From Pomacea canaliculata (lineage: Eukaryota; Mollusca; Gastropoda; Architaenioglossa; Ampullariidae), in NCBI RefSeq assembly GCF_003073045.1, contig NC_037590.1, positions 27,306,449 through 27,370,448 on the forward strand: DNA of 64,000 nt, in the 5' to 3' direction. Each line of letters opens with the position of its first letter. The stretch's first letter is position 1. A program made the position numbers and the translations under genes. This document shows, piece after piece, positions 12,758 to 25,619 of this stretch. Below the pieces are notes generated by a model. It had not been told where the DNA came from and searched no databases. It saw only the letters and a program-made list of their open reading frames with translations.

Positions 12758-15631
12758 ACTGCAGCCTTCATTTGGTAAAAATGACTGTTCACATGACCAA
12801 TGTTTACTCCACTTCCACCCAACAAAGTCTGATCTTAAATGAACTTGAATGAACCATTTATATGCACACAAGCTGCCTTCTGCTCTTTACTGCTTTCCAG
12901 ATGAATCAAGCATGCAGATGTTAAATTTTACATGGGAAATCTAACACTTGTCTCCAGCACACTGAAAATTAAAAAATTAAAACTAAATCACAGTGTAATA
13001 TATCAAGTCAATGTAATTACATCTACACAGAGAACTGTAATAATACAGTCCCAAAGTTTTTAAAATGCCAACAGACCATACAAAATATCTTTTGTAAGTA
13101 AAACATATGTGCAAATATCAGAAAAAGAAAGAAAACTATTAGGCAGCATGCCGAATGTAAAGAGCAGTCAAGCAGAAAAAAATCTTGCCAAGAACTTATG
13201 CAGATTACTCTAATGTTAGACATAACATCTCACATCCTCACTCCACTAATGAATCAAGACAGCCATACAGCACTCACCATTTGATTTGGCCCATAACCTA
13301 ATCAATTTCATCATTCTCCCAAATTGTTAACAAAGCCAAAACAAGATTACATCCAGGAGCTGATAAAGGCAATGACCACAACACATTGTTGTTACAAAGC
13401 TAACTTAAAACCTGAACCCCCACAAGACCTAAACATTAGAGGGGTCTTCAAGGTCCTAAGTTAGAGGTGAATTCACCATCCTGAACATGATGGACTGTGA
13501 TGTAGATACCCTTGTTGGAAACATCAAGAGGTGCTATTTTCAGCAGCTCTAGAAATGCTAGGGCAACATAGGAAAAAAAAAACCCCAACATAAAAGAACC
13601 ATTGGTCACAAATAACATACAAGGCCTCAAGACTTCAGTAATTAAAGACACCTATGGCCACCTCACACAAGGATATGGACTGAATACTGCAATGATCTGA
13701 ACAACTTAGAGCTGACAACAGATGTCAACATTTATATATTCTAAAGCAACCAGAGAGCCTTAAGACTTACCAATCCAGTAGGAAGAGTTTAAGAGAACAG
13801 AAGGAAGGAAGTGTTGACAACATCCCAGCTGAGCTGCTTGAGCTATTAAAACAGGATGGGTAAGAAACAACAAAAGCCCTTACTGCTCTGTGCCCAAGAA
13901 TCTGGTAAGGCCCAACGAATGGACACAATCACTAATGCTATCACCACCAACAACAACAACAAAAAAAGAAAATCAGTGCCAAAACTACAGAACCAATAGG
14001 CTAATCAAAAACCCAAACAAAGTGATGCTAAAAGCAATCCAGAATCCATTGCCAGAGTCTGGCACAAGAGCATGTAAAGCAAAAATTCAGCATCAACGAG
14101 GGTCTTCTTTTATTCATCAAAGCACTGTACAAAAGCTTAATGAGTGTAGTACAACTTAAAAAAACCAAACTTGAGACTTCTTTCAGACAACAATAGGTGT
14201 CTGCGTATGGTGCTTCCTATCATCAGTACTATTCAACATGCTATTTAAGAACATGTTACAAGAAACTTGTCACAGCCATCACACCCCCATTTCCATCAAT
14301 TGAAGGCCCTATATAATCTGCATTTTGCAGACGTTGATTTTATGGCAGGCACCAACAGCAAACTGAAATTCCTTAACAACAGACTGACGGACAGTTCACA
14401 TGTCTGAGGAATGGAGACCAATAGGGTTAGGCTTAACACCAATGGAAACAAGAAAGCAGAGCTCTACATGAACTCCAGGATGTGAACCGCTTTAGGCACT
14501 TGGGAGTCACCCTTTCCAAAGAAGCCAGATGTGCGTCGGTTATCAGTATCAGGATGACTACTGCGACAGCGGCAATGTCCAGGCTGGACAAAATCTGGCA
14601 CAGCAACACTCTCAGATTTGCTGGCAAGTATATATAGACCGCACACTTCCCTCGTAGTTCTCATCCTATTGCACGGGCGTGAGACGTGCTTTCCAATACG
14701 GAAAGGAGAACCCTGGCATTTGAGATCAAGTGCCTGAAGAGCGGACACAGAATGCAAAACCAATGACTTTGTATAACAATTGCCACCCCCGTGGGACATC
14801 GGGGATGCCTTCAAGCATGGCAAATTGGTCTGGTTCGGCAAGTAATCTGGTACAGCACTCTAAGACCTTTACCTTCAGGGACCTTTGAAGGGGTTTTATG
14901 CAGAGATGTGCAGAGGAAAAACTTGCTTCCAGATATAAAGAAGGTGAGCTGATCGCTTCATGCAGTAACTGCTCAGCACCGCCCTGAAGATCTAACTGGC
15001 GAATCTTATCAGCCGCTGCCTCTATCCAGTCGTCACCTCCCCCCACCATTCCCGAGGACCAGTACTGCCGGACCAGCATAACCGTTCAACTGGCTTCAAT
15101 AAATGAATGAATAATTGAATAAATTTCACATATTTTCTACACACATATCAAATTATGATACCTAAGGGCACGTACATCTAAAAATAATCAGACGATGACA
15201 TACTCACAGGAAAAGTTGCACTGGTCGCGTTATATATATAAACCCAATCTACATTCACATCCTCTCTGCTTGTTTCATGTGATGTCACCGACAGCGACCT
15301 CTGCTGGGCTTCCTGTTTACATCGGTGACGAGCGAGAATTAAACCCCTTTCGAAAACTCCACTTGTCCAACCCCAAAAATATTTGTTTTCCACACCTATT
15401 TAATAGTACGGTCTTACCATTGAAGCTCTGCTACATAAACTACATCAAATAAATATTATTACATATTGTTATTACTTTCACGGTCAGAAGTTACATTTCT
15501 ACTTTTTAACAGAGGGACCACATGAACAACTGTCGTCAATAAATGCCAATTCATGCAGGTGAAAGAATACTCTAGTGGCTGGGCGTCAAAATTAGAAGCT
15601 CAGTTGAAACTTTCATTCCTTACCCTTCTCG
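12758..15631. other. Shared upstream region of the MARCH8-type gene and DESI1
   Basis: A 2.9 kb divergent intergenic stretch. 13780-15110 is an RTE relic. Nothing else was recognised in 12872-13780 or 15111-15631; the promoters should lie here but no convincing core elements could be assigned. Confidence 0.6.
13780..15110 (+). mobile_element. RTE-type LINE relic with reverse transcriptase remnants
   Basis: Successive broken frames give IPAELLELLKQDG (13825), QCQNYRTNRLIKNPNKVMLK (13971, the classical RTE RT1-2 region), SGTRACKAKIQHQRG, then LHFADVDFMAGT (14320, a degraded F-A-D-D box), RVRLNTNGNKKAEL (14430) and the later T-A-M-S-R-L-D-K-I-W-H-S-N region. Stops and frame changes are frequent. 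It is a longer copy of the same clade as 5560 and 10327. Confidence 0.8.
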
Positions 15632-18600
15632 ATGGCAACTGCAGGAAAGTTTCCAGTAAAACTCTATGTTTATGATCTGTCAAGGGGACTCGCAAGATCG
15701 CTTTCACAGAGTTTAATTGGTATGATATTAACATCCTTGCAGACGACACATTTTAATAGTGTCATGTATTGTAATTATACTGCAAGCTCTCAACAGGAGA
15801 GCAACATGACTAAAAAGATAAGTTTTTAAAATTGTACTCTTCTGTGTGAAAATTGTTCGCAATGCCCTGAATAATGTCGAAGATTATTTATATTTGACCG
15901 AAACTGAGTGTGATACATATCATATTGGGGCTAACGAGTTTCTTTCTCAATCTGTCACTATTCAGCAGTGTTTTTGATAAATAATTCATACTAATGTTAC
16001 AATGGATTTTGATAGATTAAAATCATATTTAAACGGTGAAATTATTTTTCTTTGATGATTGAAACTTTTTAAATCCTTGGCACAAAATAATCGGGTTCAG
16101 TGGATTATATATATATAGCAAACAGGATAAGATGTTGACTTGAAGATCATGCATACAATAGAAGGATTGAATATATGCAACAAAATTGCGATTTAATATA
16201 TGAAACAAAAACTGCATTACTTTAAGTCATTATTAGTCAAATTATTTTTTATTACTGCATTGTTATAACAATTATTGCATTGTGAAATTACTGCTTATAA
16301 CTACAATAAAGCTTAATAAAGTGCAGTTTGCTCATCATCAGTCTTTCATTGATCATGTTGAATACCTTGAAAAAGCATCAACTTTGTATGGCATGAAGAC
16401 CAAAATGCAGAAAAGACTAATTAGTTTCATAACCGATAACACTAATAGTAGCAGGGGGGACATCAGAGTTGAGTGAAAAGCTAGAGATTATCTTTAGCTC
16501 TCCTCAAGTCTCTTAAATGTAGGCTCATAATGCGAAGTGCGCCCTCGAGAACAACACAGACATCATTAACCAATCTGAAACACATCAATAATCAGGCTAG
16601 TATACTCCATCCCTGATCATCTCTATCTTCTAATATGCATGAGAAACTTGCATGAGAGACTCAAGGGAAGCCTTCATATTTCATACAAAGACCACATCGC
16701 CAGTGAGGAGGTACAAAACGACAGTGAGATAGATAATTGGGACCTATGAAGACCCAGTGATGATGAAAAGCTGCAAACTGAAGTGATCTGGGCACATTTT
16801 GAGATCATCAAGACCTACAAAAATGGTTGTGTAGGGAACAGTACAGGGAGAAAAAGACAGACAAAAGAAGAAACAGGTGCACATATACAGAGTAGACTGA
16901 CCTCATTTAATTCATCCCAGAGAAAGGCAAAGAACCAAGAAAGTTGGCAAGAGATGGTAATATTGTCAGGTTCTTCTAGAGCCAGTTAGGGTGAGCGAAT
17001 GTAATGGTGATGATTATTATTTCTTTTAAATTTACTGGTTGGAAAGCTGAACTAGAAAGTGTTAGGGCCAGAAAGGTAATGATTATTGACGAGTTCTTCA
17101 ACAGCATTTACACTTTGTTTTTTACAGGTCGGCATATTGATGGAATCTGGCATACAGGAATAGTTGTATATAACCAAGAATTCTTTTATGGTGGCACATC
17201 AGGAATTGAGAGCTGCCCTCCTGTAGGTATTAGTTTTATTGAGCATTGAACAATTAGTCTTTAAAAAAGTAAAAATGTCAATATTTATATCCATTATTAT
17301 TAAAAGTGGAAAGGTGAATCATTTATCAAGGTTTTAGCAAAAAGAAGAACAGAAGAAGAAAAAGAAGATGAAAGTGTTTCACATATAGCTAAATTTAATT
17401 GACAGCAGTTAGCTCTTCTTTTTCTTCCCCACTGTCATGAATGAGTTACTCCCCATGCCATGTAACTCAGAACACATGGCAGTCAAAAGAAGTTTTTTTC
17501 CTGCATTTTAAATATTACAAGCTCTTTATCAGTAAAGCTGGGGCTCAGTACAGTCTATGTGACAGTGCAATAAGTGCATTGTAACTGATGGCAAACTTTG
17601 TGATACACAGTAGGTATCATCTCATTCTCTCTGTTGTAGGATTTCAGCAAAACAGAAAATATAGAGCTGCCTGTTTACACATAGTTTTCAATTAGTGACA
17701 ACACTTTTTTGTTTTATCCTGAACATCAGCCATTGTCCCACCTCATGTTATAGGTTATGGAAGATACCTGGATGTCTCAATCCCAATAGTGCTTTGCATT
17801 TGAATCTGAAAGATTTAACAAAGATGAAATTCTTAATGTTGCTAACAATTGTCAGAACTTTTGGCATGTGGCAAGTAAATCAATGAAAATTTGTTCTTGT
17901 GTGTAGGTGCATGCACATACATGTTGCATCAACTATTTCATTACTGTTTTAAGATAAGCTGCTTTCATGGTAGTGTTACATCATCTGTTAATTTTACTAC
18001 CATCAGTGTGATGTTATTATTTTTTTGTAAATCTGTTTCATTTCAGATAGAAGCAGATATGTCTGTGGCAAAGTGACATTTTTTAAATCACTTTGGTGTG
18101 TCTTAGCTCTGAGATAAAGGTGTCAGCAAGTCATGAGTACAGACATCGAGCCCACAATTCAGCAGTCTGTCAATCACATCTTTGCTGATGACAAATAAAA
18201 TATTTATATTCAGTTTGCTTTTGTTATTATTTGAAACATACTAGTACTTTTACAGTCAGTAAATTATGATTTATTTAGGATTGCATTTGTTTGTTGTGAA
18301 CCCAAGCATAATCTGAAAATCTCTCTGAAAAACTATTGTTTCAGAGTGGAACAATCCTGGGTAATCCTGATGAAGTGGTTGACTTGGGCAAGACAGAGAT
18401 TCCACAAGAAGTCTTCATGGATTATCTTCATGAGCTATCTATTAATTCTTTTAGGTGAATCTTTGCTGAAAAAATGCTTAATGCCAATGCAAAATTTAGA
18501 GACATTGATGAGGTAGAAATGGTAGTAAAAATTAATTATACTGAGATTATTATCTATATGTTTATTGACTTAAGGCGAATCAGCTTGTTATAGTATAACA

Positions 18601-21600
18601 GCATCTGTCTGGTCTGTTGATGACACCACTTATCTAACAGTAAGGAATTCAGTTTAAGCGGTGACAGGATTATAACATCCAAATTTCAAAAACACATGAT
18701 TTGATAAATTTAAATGCATTTTAAAAATGATGCAGAAGCCAGGCTAACCTACATTACCATCAGGAACTGTCTGGGCATAGTCCTTCTCTGCAGACAATTT
18801 GTATGAAAATGTGCACCATTCATGTTGCAAGAATGTCATCCTTTTGCTAAGCTGATGAATAGAATCTCAATGAAGCTCACCACACTCTGATATTTTAATA
18901 ACAGTGTACTTACATTCTCAAGTCTGACCATCGACTGGCTATACATTTTATTGTGTGTGGAAAAGGCAATCACTGGCTTAATAATTATTGTCAAGACAAG
19001 GTAGCTTTTTGATAAAGTTAATGTCCATCTTCATGTCTTGAATTATGCTCAGATAATAAATGCCAAATGCAGTAAGCACTTTTTGTCAAAAATTACAAGT
19101 TTTTTCTATTCTTTTTGTAAATTAAATGTTTAAATAATTGCTTTTACAGGATTACTAATTACAGGATTATGCCCAGGGATCACTTTTGCTCATCATGCTT
19201 TCTGAGCTACAATTTTGGAACCTTTTGCCTGTTTGTGTTAGGTGGAGAGGCAATTTTGTGCTGATGATCCAAATACCCTCTGCCTATATTTGAGCCCGAG
19301 TATTCAACTAGAAAGGAGACCTAAGCTCTCTTTTGGAGCCCTAGTTGTGAACATATACTTTCTCTTTACCAGCATGGGCAATTACCCCACAAATATATGT
19401 GTTGACTTTCCATCTTTGTCTTTGTGAGAAGTTTTATGTTAAGTAATAATTGAATTTGTAAAGTTTCCCATATAGATGTGAGCTCAGTGCATTGCACACA
19501 GAAAGCTATAAAAAAAAAACAGCAGTCAACCAAACAAGAACAAACATGAGCTAAGTGCATAGACAAGGAACTGAGGAGTGCGCAGAACAGTATTCTTTAT
19601 TAGCAAGGTATTTCTTAAAAAGATGGACTTTGAAAGATGGAAGTGAATTTAAATTCTGTTGTATTCCTTGTTCGGAAAACATTTATTGAAATAAGAAGCC
19701 AAGAAGAGAATTTTAATTTCATCTCAAGGCTTAACATAATGTTTACAGGAACCCCGTTTGAAGATCTTTGTGTTTTGTTGTGTGAAAGAACATGCATTGT
19801 CACATACCACATGCACATAGTGCAAAGTGTACTGTGACAGTATGCTGATCCCAAATTAATGTGCTGACATTATTACTACAGTTGTGAATTGGCTGTGTAT
19901 TTAGACTGTTTAAAATCTGTAACAATAATCACATGAACAAAAGCAAGATTCAGTCCACATGGAAAATTTTCAAGCTTTTTGGAGTTTTGTTATTTTTTGG
20001 GGTATACTGACGTTGAGATGGGGCTATAAGTAACATAGTTAAGAGACAACATCATTTATGTTAGAGCTAAAAGTTGTTCATAATGAATAGCTAGTGAAAT
20101 ATTTAATGCTTTTGGGTCCTGCAATCTTTCAGACCCGAATGCTATCATCTGTTCAACTTCAACTGCAACACATTCAGTAATGAAGTGAGCCAGTTTCTGG
20201 TAGGAAGAGGCATTCCCTCTCATATTACAAGTCTACCACAGGATGTCCTCAATACGTATGTAACTGTTTTATTTGGATTGAAATATTTTGTAATTAGCGA
20301 TTTCATGAAATATACAAATCTAACACTTGGCTTTTTTAAGAATGACAATTTATCTATTTGGTGGATGTGGATTGAGTTGTCTTTAAAAAAAACTGTTAGT
20401 AATATTTATACATAGATATAGATAGGTTTGCATAGATGGGTTTCTTTCTTCTTTCATGATTTTGTTTTATATTATTTGTCCGATATGTTTAACCTCCATG
20501 ATTGTCTTGTAGAAAACATTACTTTTTAGATATTCAAGGTCCATTTTCTTGCACATACCATTACTTTGTAAGGTAAATAATAACTTAGAATGTGCAAAAA
20601 TGGTAAATAATCCTTGAACATTGTTTAATATTGATTTGCTTTGAATATTTGCCATTGAAAAAAGTGGTATTAACCTATGGCTGCCATTGAAAATACATTG
20701 TGCTGTTCAGATAACTTTGATAATATCCATCATTCTGGGCTAGTTCATAGGTTTTAGAAGTAAGTCTTTGAGCTTATATTTGTCTTTGGAGGTTTTATAA
20801 CAGATTTTAAAATAATCTTTGGTCCATCTCTTTATCATCTTCTTTCACTTACACTTTGCCACTGCCAACCTAAAGTTTTGCATATAACCTTTTTCTTTCT
20901 GCTTTCAAATTGTACTACAAAAATACATCCTGGGTTAGACCAAGAAAAGCCATTTGAGAGAATCATTTTTTAGTCTGTTTTTAAATGGTTATTTTTAATA
21001 ATTTTCATTTTAGCACTTTGAGAATGTCAGCTTTAATACTATATAAATTGGCAGGTGTCCAATTATTTTTATTTTTTTAATTAGGTTAGATATGGTCTGG
21101 TGATGCCATGATAAAAAACATTTTTCACCATTTTCAGTGATGATTGGTTGACATGTTGTCAGGTCATGTCTCAGTTCTCTCTCTGCATGTCACCTGTTGA
21201 CAGGGTCAGCTGCTTGGCTGTTATATAGCCTTAGTTGTAAAACACCAATTCTCTCCCCATAGAGTTGGTAGATGACCAGATTTAAGTTCAAAGTACCACT
21301 TTGAAAATACCCCCATTCCATTTGCTATGTAGGATTTTGAAGGCTGTCATTCTTACCTACATTTCTAAAAGTGGTAAGAAAGGGTTTTTTGGGGGGAAGG
21401 GGCATCATCTTTGCTAGGTTACTGTCATGGCAATGCTTCATTGATGAGGTGCAAAACTCACTTTAACTGCTACCCTGATGGACTAGATCAATGACACGAC
21501 ACTTTACATAGTTTTGAATCAAAAATAAATCCATGTGGGTTGTTCCATAGTTGTTGGGTCTGTCATGAACTATATTCATTTTTGTGAGAAGTATAGATTT

Positions 21601-21825
21601 TATTATTTGTTTTGCAGTCCTTTTGGTGCAGTGATTCAGCCTTTTGTTGATGCCTTGCATGTGCAAGGTGGTCACACTCTGTTTCCTGTTGGATCAGCTA
21701 GTCATTTACAGTCTGAAAGTGATAGTGAAGATGCTGATGATGTCCAGAAAGACTCAGTAGCAGGATCTTCCAAAAATAAGAAAACCACATCAATGGGATC
21801 ACAATCGAAGAAGTCTAAAAAATGA
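15632..21825 (+). CDS. DESI1: DESI1, PPPDE-family deSUMOylating isopeptidase, 5 exons
   Basis: Exons: 15632-15719, 17128-17222, 18345-18454, 20133-20255 and 21618-21825. All have GT-AG junctions and phases that fit, giving 207 codons. The protein opens with [16 protein letters not shown]. It has the catalytic His at residue 38 in [10 protein letters not shown] and the catalytic Cys at residue 109 in NCNTFSNEV, as in mouse DESI1 (His38 and Cys108), followed by [11 protein letters not shown] and [11 protein letters not shown]. The family removes SUMO from target proteins through a papain-like Cys-His pair and works as a dimer in cytoplasm and nucleus. The last exon adds a tail longer than the human one: an acidic Ser/Glu/Asp stretch followed by a Ser/Lys-rich end (KKSKK). 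The start codon is fixed by alignment of the N-terminus. The gene is convergent with PTEN. Confidence 0.95.
15720..17127 (+). other. DESI1 intron 1
   Basis: A 1.4 kb intron from donor GTATGA to acceptor TTTTTTACAG. It carries a sense-oriented LINE relic at 16280-17010; the rest is AT-rich with nothing recognised. Confidence 0.85.
16280..17010 (+). mobile_element. LINE relic, end of the polymerase ORF, in DESI1 intron 1
   Basis: The frames resemble the C-terminal half of widespread non-LTR polymerases: [18 protein letters not shown] near 16358, then around 16780 [27 protein letters not shown] and a W-Q-E-M-V-I-L region. It ends near a short GATGATTATTATT run at 17010, typical of an RTE/L1-like 3' end. 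Multiple stops are present. Confidence 0.65.
17223..20132 (+). other. DESI1 introns 2 and 3
   Basis: Intron 2 (17223-18344) and intron 3 (18455-20132) flank the 110 bp exon 3. Both are AT-rich, and I see no repeats or extra exons in them. Confidence 0.75.
20256..21617 (+). other. DESI1 intron 4
   Basis: A 1.36 kb intron from GTATGT to TTTTGCAG. No repeat, RNA gene or additional exon was recognised. Confidence 0.8.
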
Positions 21826-22079
21826 GCTTACAGTGATTGTGTGCTTTTGTTGTCAATCAAAATATGTTTTGAAGTTTAACAAAATGTACTAGATTTTATG
21901 CAAGAATAACTAGTGTCATTGTCATCTGCTCAGTTTTTAGGAAGACTTTTTTTTCACAAATCTTGGTTGTGATTCTTGTTTTGTGGAAACTTTTTGTGTT
22001 TAGCTTTTGGTTTTAGGTACTAGGATATTTAGATATTCCAGACTGTCCCATATACCTTCTTCATAAATTCCTGAACTTT
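21826..22079 (+). other. Start of the DESI1 3' UTR
   Basis: T-rich sequence after the stop codon. No clear poly(A) signal occurs before the LINE at 22080. AATAAA-type signals further on (about 23110 and 24062) lie beyond inserted repeats, so the transcript end is not certain. Confidence 0.45.
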
Positions 22080-22590
22080 GCTGGTGTTTAGAGCTAGGAA
22101 AGGGGACCATGTCACTCCTTTCTTACGTTGTCTGCACTTGTTGCCCTTGCATTCTCACATCCAGTACAAACTGCACTGTTTTAATTTCTTTGCAGATTGC
22201 TGTCCTATTTTCTTCAAACTGTTCTTCCAAAACATCCCATCTAAACTACTCCATTCTTTGACTGATGACCATACCCTCTCTATCTCTGTCACCAGAACAG
22301 CAGCATGTGGTCACAGGATTTTTAGCTGCTGTGCTCTTCCCTTTCATATCCACCATTGATCCTTTAAACACACTCTAAAAATACATCTGTTCCATGACCA
22401 CTACTCCTTACACCAGTCAACATAGTTGTGATTACAGTCTTTCTCTGCAGATTTATGACACTGCATTTTTATTGTTCCCCAATTCCTCTTTGTATCTTCT
22501 ATGTTTTGTCATTTATTGTCTGCATAATTGTTTCTCCTTTTGTCCATCATGATTATATACTATAGAAATCACATTTATTATTATTATATG
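22080..22590 (+). mobile_element. CR1/L2-like LINE 3' fragment
   Basis: The frame contains KGDHVTPFLRCLHLLPLHSH, the common C-terminal motif of this LINE group (normally H-W-L-P-V), then FKHTLKIHLFHDHY. It ends at ATTATTATTATATG near 22585, as expected for a 3' end. It is 5' truncated. Confidence 0.75.
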
Positions 22591-23079
22591 TGTACTTCTG
22601 GCTATCAAAACAGCAGTATTGTTTATGCAAGGCTTGAAAGCTGTTACTGTGTGGCTGATCAGGCAGATGACCACTTATTCGTTTTTCAGTGTCCAGGCAT
22701 CATTTTTGTTATGCATGAGAGATATTGCATGACACCTGAATGTGAGCTGTTCACACATAGTAACGGGGGGAAAAATACATTTCAGCAAAGCATAAAATGG
22801 GTAGTTACTGCACACTTGCCAACATTTCAAATTGAAGGTTATCAGCAAAGAAAATAAAAAAATTAACAGTCGTATAAAAGGTACACTATATTTCCTTTTA
22901 TAACTGGCTGGACAAAAAAACAGATGAGGTTTTATATTCTTCATATTATTCTGTTCACTTACAATTGCAAGTTTTTTGTTGCAATGTAAAATGTTTACAG
23001 ACATGATTTTTACACAAGCAAAAAAAAAAAACCCTGGCGCTTGTCACACTAGAAGAAAAATACCTTAAAGAAGCATGGA

Positions 23080-23760
23080 TACAGACTTACACATTCATGG
23101 AGACTATTGAATAAAGCTTGGTATACATTCAGCACCCTGATGAAGAGAGTGGTAGCCATATCAGCAAGCTCTCACTGCATCAACTACAGAACCAAAGCCT
23201 TGCTAAGGGCAGCAGTGTTAGCAAGCTCAGGCTCACAGGTCGTCTAACAGATGTCCTGTGGGTGCTACAGGCTGACAACAATAACTGCCCACCTAAGCAA
23301 CAAGAAATATTAACTACCTAAAAATGGTACTGCAGTGGACACCCTCACAGTAATATTGAAGGCAATGAGCAGGCTGACAGAATGGCAAAACATAAGCTGT
23401 AGACAGGACAGGCAATACGAAAACAAGGTCAGCATAACAAATGGATACCATCATAAAGGCTCTGTACATACCACCCCAGACACAAGACAGCTACTATTAT
23501 CTGTCCAAGTTAGACTGGGTGAAAATTTTTCACCTCAGAATAGGGCACAACAGACAAATGACCACCTATACTGGAACCTACAACTGGTGTCATTCCCAGT
23601 GCTGTCTTGTGAAAATGCAGAACAAACTGCGAAGCATATCCTACAGGAGTGTAGGCTTCTCCAGGAGCTGAGGGCAGAGATTGAGCCGTCACTGATGCCC
23701 CTCAACACCAAGCTGTATGAGCTTGTAGCTGACTGCCTGTTTTAACTTGGAAACTGGTCT
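23080..23760 (+). mobile_element. LINE fragment with RNase H and C-terminal region
   Basis: RNase H-like pieces: HPDEESGSHISKLSLHQLQN (about 23132), then SHSNIEGNEQADRMAKHK at about 23342. 23441-23745 continues with NRAQQTNDHLY and CENAEQTAKHILQECRLLQE, an altered zinc-knuckle-like end. Same family and strand as 6380-6840; the RNase H part is also seen at 38150-38900. Confidence 0.75.
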
Positions 23761-23844
23761 CTACGTGTAACCAAGAACATATGATTATATACATAGTATG
23801 TTTGCTTTCATATAATGCCTTTTTTATATCTTAGGGATTGGGAG

Positions 23845-24017
23845 TGTGTGTGGGTGGGGGGGAATGGTGTTTTACGCCGTGCCAGCAACTGAGGCTATAT
23901 TACGGCAGATGCCACGTGCAGAGAAAGAACAGCGTGCCCGAGACGAGAAATGAACTCTGGGCAGCCAACCTTCACTGTATTGGTGACAGGCGCTAACCGT
24001 TGCGCCACCAGACTGCT
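23845..24017 (-). mobile_element. tRNA-type SINE with 14 bp target-site duplication
   Basis: Read on the minus strand, the 173 bp unit begins AAGCAGTCTGGTGGCGCAAC, with a pol III A-box-like TGGCGCAACGGTTAGCGCC, a decayed B box around GAGTTCATTTCTC, a central segment with TAATATAGCCTCAGTTGC and the end GGCGTAAAACACC plus a C/CA-rich tail. It is flanked by exact copies of TTAGGGATTGGGAG at 23831-23844 and 24018-24031. The TSD and tRNA-like head together identify a SINE. Confidence 0.85.
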
Positions 24018-24031
24018 TTAGGGATTGGGAG

Positions 24032-24999
24032 GGAAGTGTGCATGCAAGATAAATGTGAAAGGGAATAAACTGTTCCTGTCATAATTTTAAAAATATTTGT
24101 TCATCATCTGTGTAGTTTTAAATACTTAAAAACAGCATCTTTTACAAACCCTATTTCTAGGAAAGTGAGCAATAGTAATCACCATTCTGTTAAGTCTACA
24201 TTTCTGCTGCCAATGTAAAAACACTTCTAAAATTGCCGACTTGAAAAATATGTTTTGCATTATGTGATTGTTTGTAGAACATAGTCCGACCTAATTGAAA
24301 AGAAAAAAAGAGCTAAGAATGCATGCATCCAGCTGGTGCATGAGTCATATGTTTTGCAGTCTCAAAGTAGCATGATCTTTTAGGCATTTTTATGGCTGTC
24401 AGAATGAAATCCTATTCCACAGCCACAAAATGGACAAGGTTTAGACAATAAGTAACAATCTGAATAGCAACTGGATAACTTTTATTATATTCAAAAGGAG
24501 TAAACTGGAGTTGTTGCATTCTGTACTGCAAGTACTAATACAGAATTTTAAAAAAAACACTGGTCCACTGCACTAAATGCTAAGTATGTACATAACTATT
24601 TTTTTATGTGAAGAGAGAACCTGGTTTGGCCTCTCAATAGGAAATCATTGTGCAAGTTGTGCTGAGGAAAAGTAGTCTAATAACTAGATGAAACCGTTTG
24701 TAATCCCTAAAATCTTGTTTGCATAAATGTTAAGTTTATGAAACTTGTAAAGCACACTATCCCATAACAATAGATCAAGGAACTGGGGAGTGTTTGATAG
24801 ATAGTTTGAAGTCAGTTTTAAGCATCCACTTGAAACAGGGAGCCAACCTGATGCTGCAAGGGGAGAATGTTCCAAGCAAAGCAACCAAAGCTGGCTGACC
24901 AGCCTTGCTGTCTTCAATGACTGAGGTCTTGTGTTGACCTGTCTTGGTGGGGGTCTTTAGTAGTTGGTAGGCCATTTTACTGTCATTCTTCTTCTATTG
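24032..24999. other. Intergenic, nothing recognised
   Basis: AT-rich. A minus-strand frame at 24684-24975 has a faint resemblance to the end of a LINE polymerase (FAWNILPL), but it is too short and degraded to call. Confidence 0.4.
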
Positions 25000-25610
25000 T
25001 CTGACACTGGCCCTGGATCCAGTTCCCCATGACTGCTTTCATCACTTTTTTTGATGGCACAGTTCACTTCTTTATATTTGGAAGCTGCTTAAAAAGCTCT
25101 CTTCAAGGTCCTTTTTTAGCCGCAAGAGATCTAGGATGTCGTTCATGTCCCAGGAATGCTTCTTCCTTTTAGGTAGAGTACTTCCTGGGCTGTTGATAGT
25201 TGCACCTCTTTGATGTTTCCAGCAAAGATGTCCACATCACAATTCAAATTTAGTATGGCAAATTTACCTCCAGTCTTGTAGACTTCTACAATGTTTAGCT
25301 CTTGCAGCTTCTCCAAATTAAAGTGAATTCAGGGGATATTTGAGTGGCACTTCATCCTTAGCTTCAGCTGATTTCTGGGCATATACAATATGTGGCACCC
25401 ATTTTCTAGATCAACTACTGCAAATAGTTTGGTCTGGTCATGAACACATGGCCGGTATTTTCATGGATCGAAAGTCTTTACCTGCTATTGTGTTAGCATC
25501 ATGATTTTCTGCAAGGGTTTACTTCCTTAGCCTTTATCTTTCCCAAGATTTCCCACAAGGCAGTGGGATCATTTTGTCGTGGTTAGGGTGATGGTAAGAT
25601 GGAGAGCAGT
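25000..25610 (-). mobile_element. RTE-type LINE fragment, endonuclease-RT linker region
   Basis: On the minus strand the sequence reads LPKRKKHSWDMNDILDLL followed by KKDLEESF, KYKEVNCAIKKS, the linker seen in RTE-type polymerases between endonuclease and reverse transcriptase. Upstream parts give only weak similarity. Several stops interrupt it. Confidence 0.55.
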
Positions 25611-25619
25611 GACAGAATC

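Noticed and set aside
24684..24975. Minus-strand ORFs with weak likeness to a LINE C-terminus
   Set aside because: The resemblance is limited to a few residues and no 3' end or duplication is visible.
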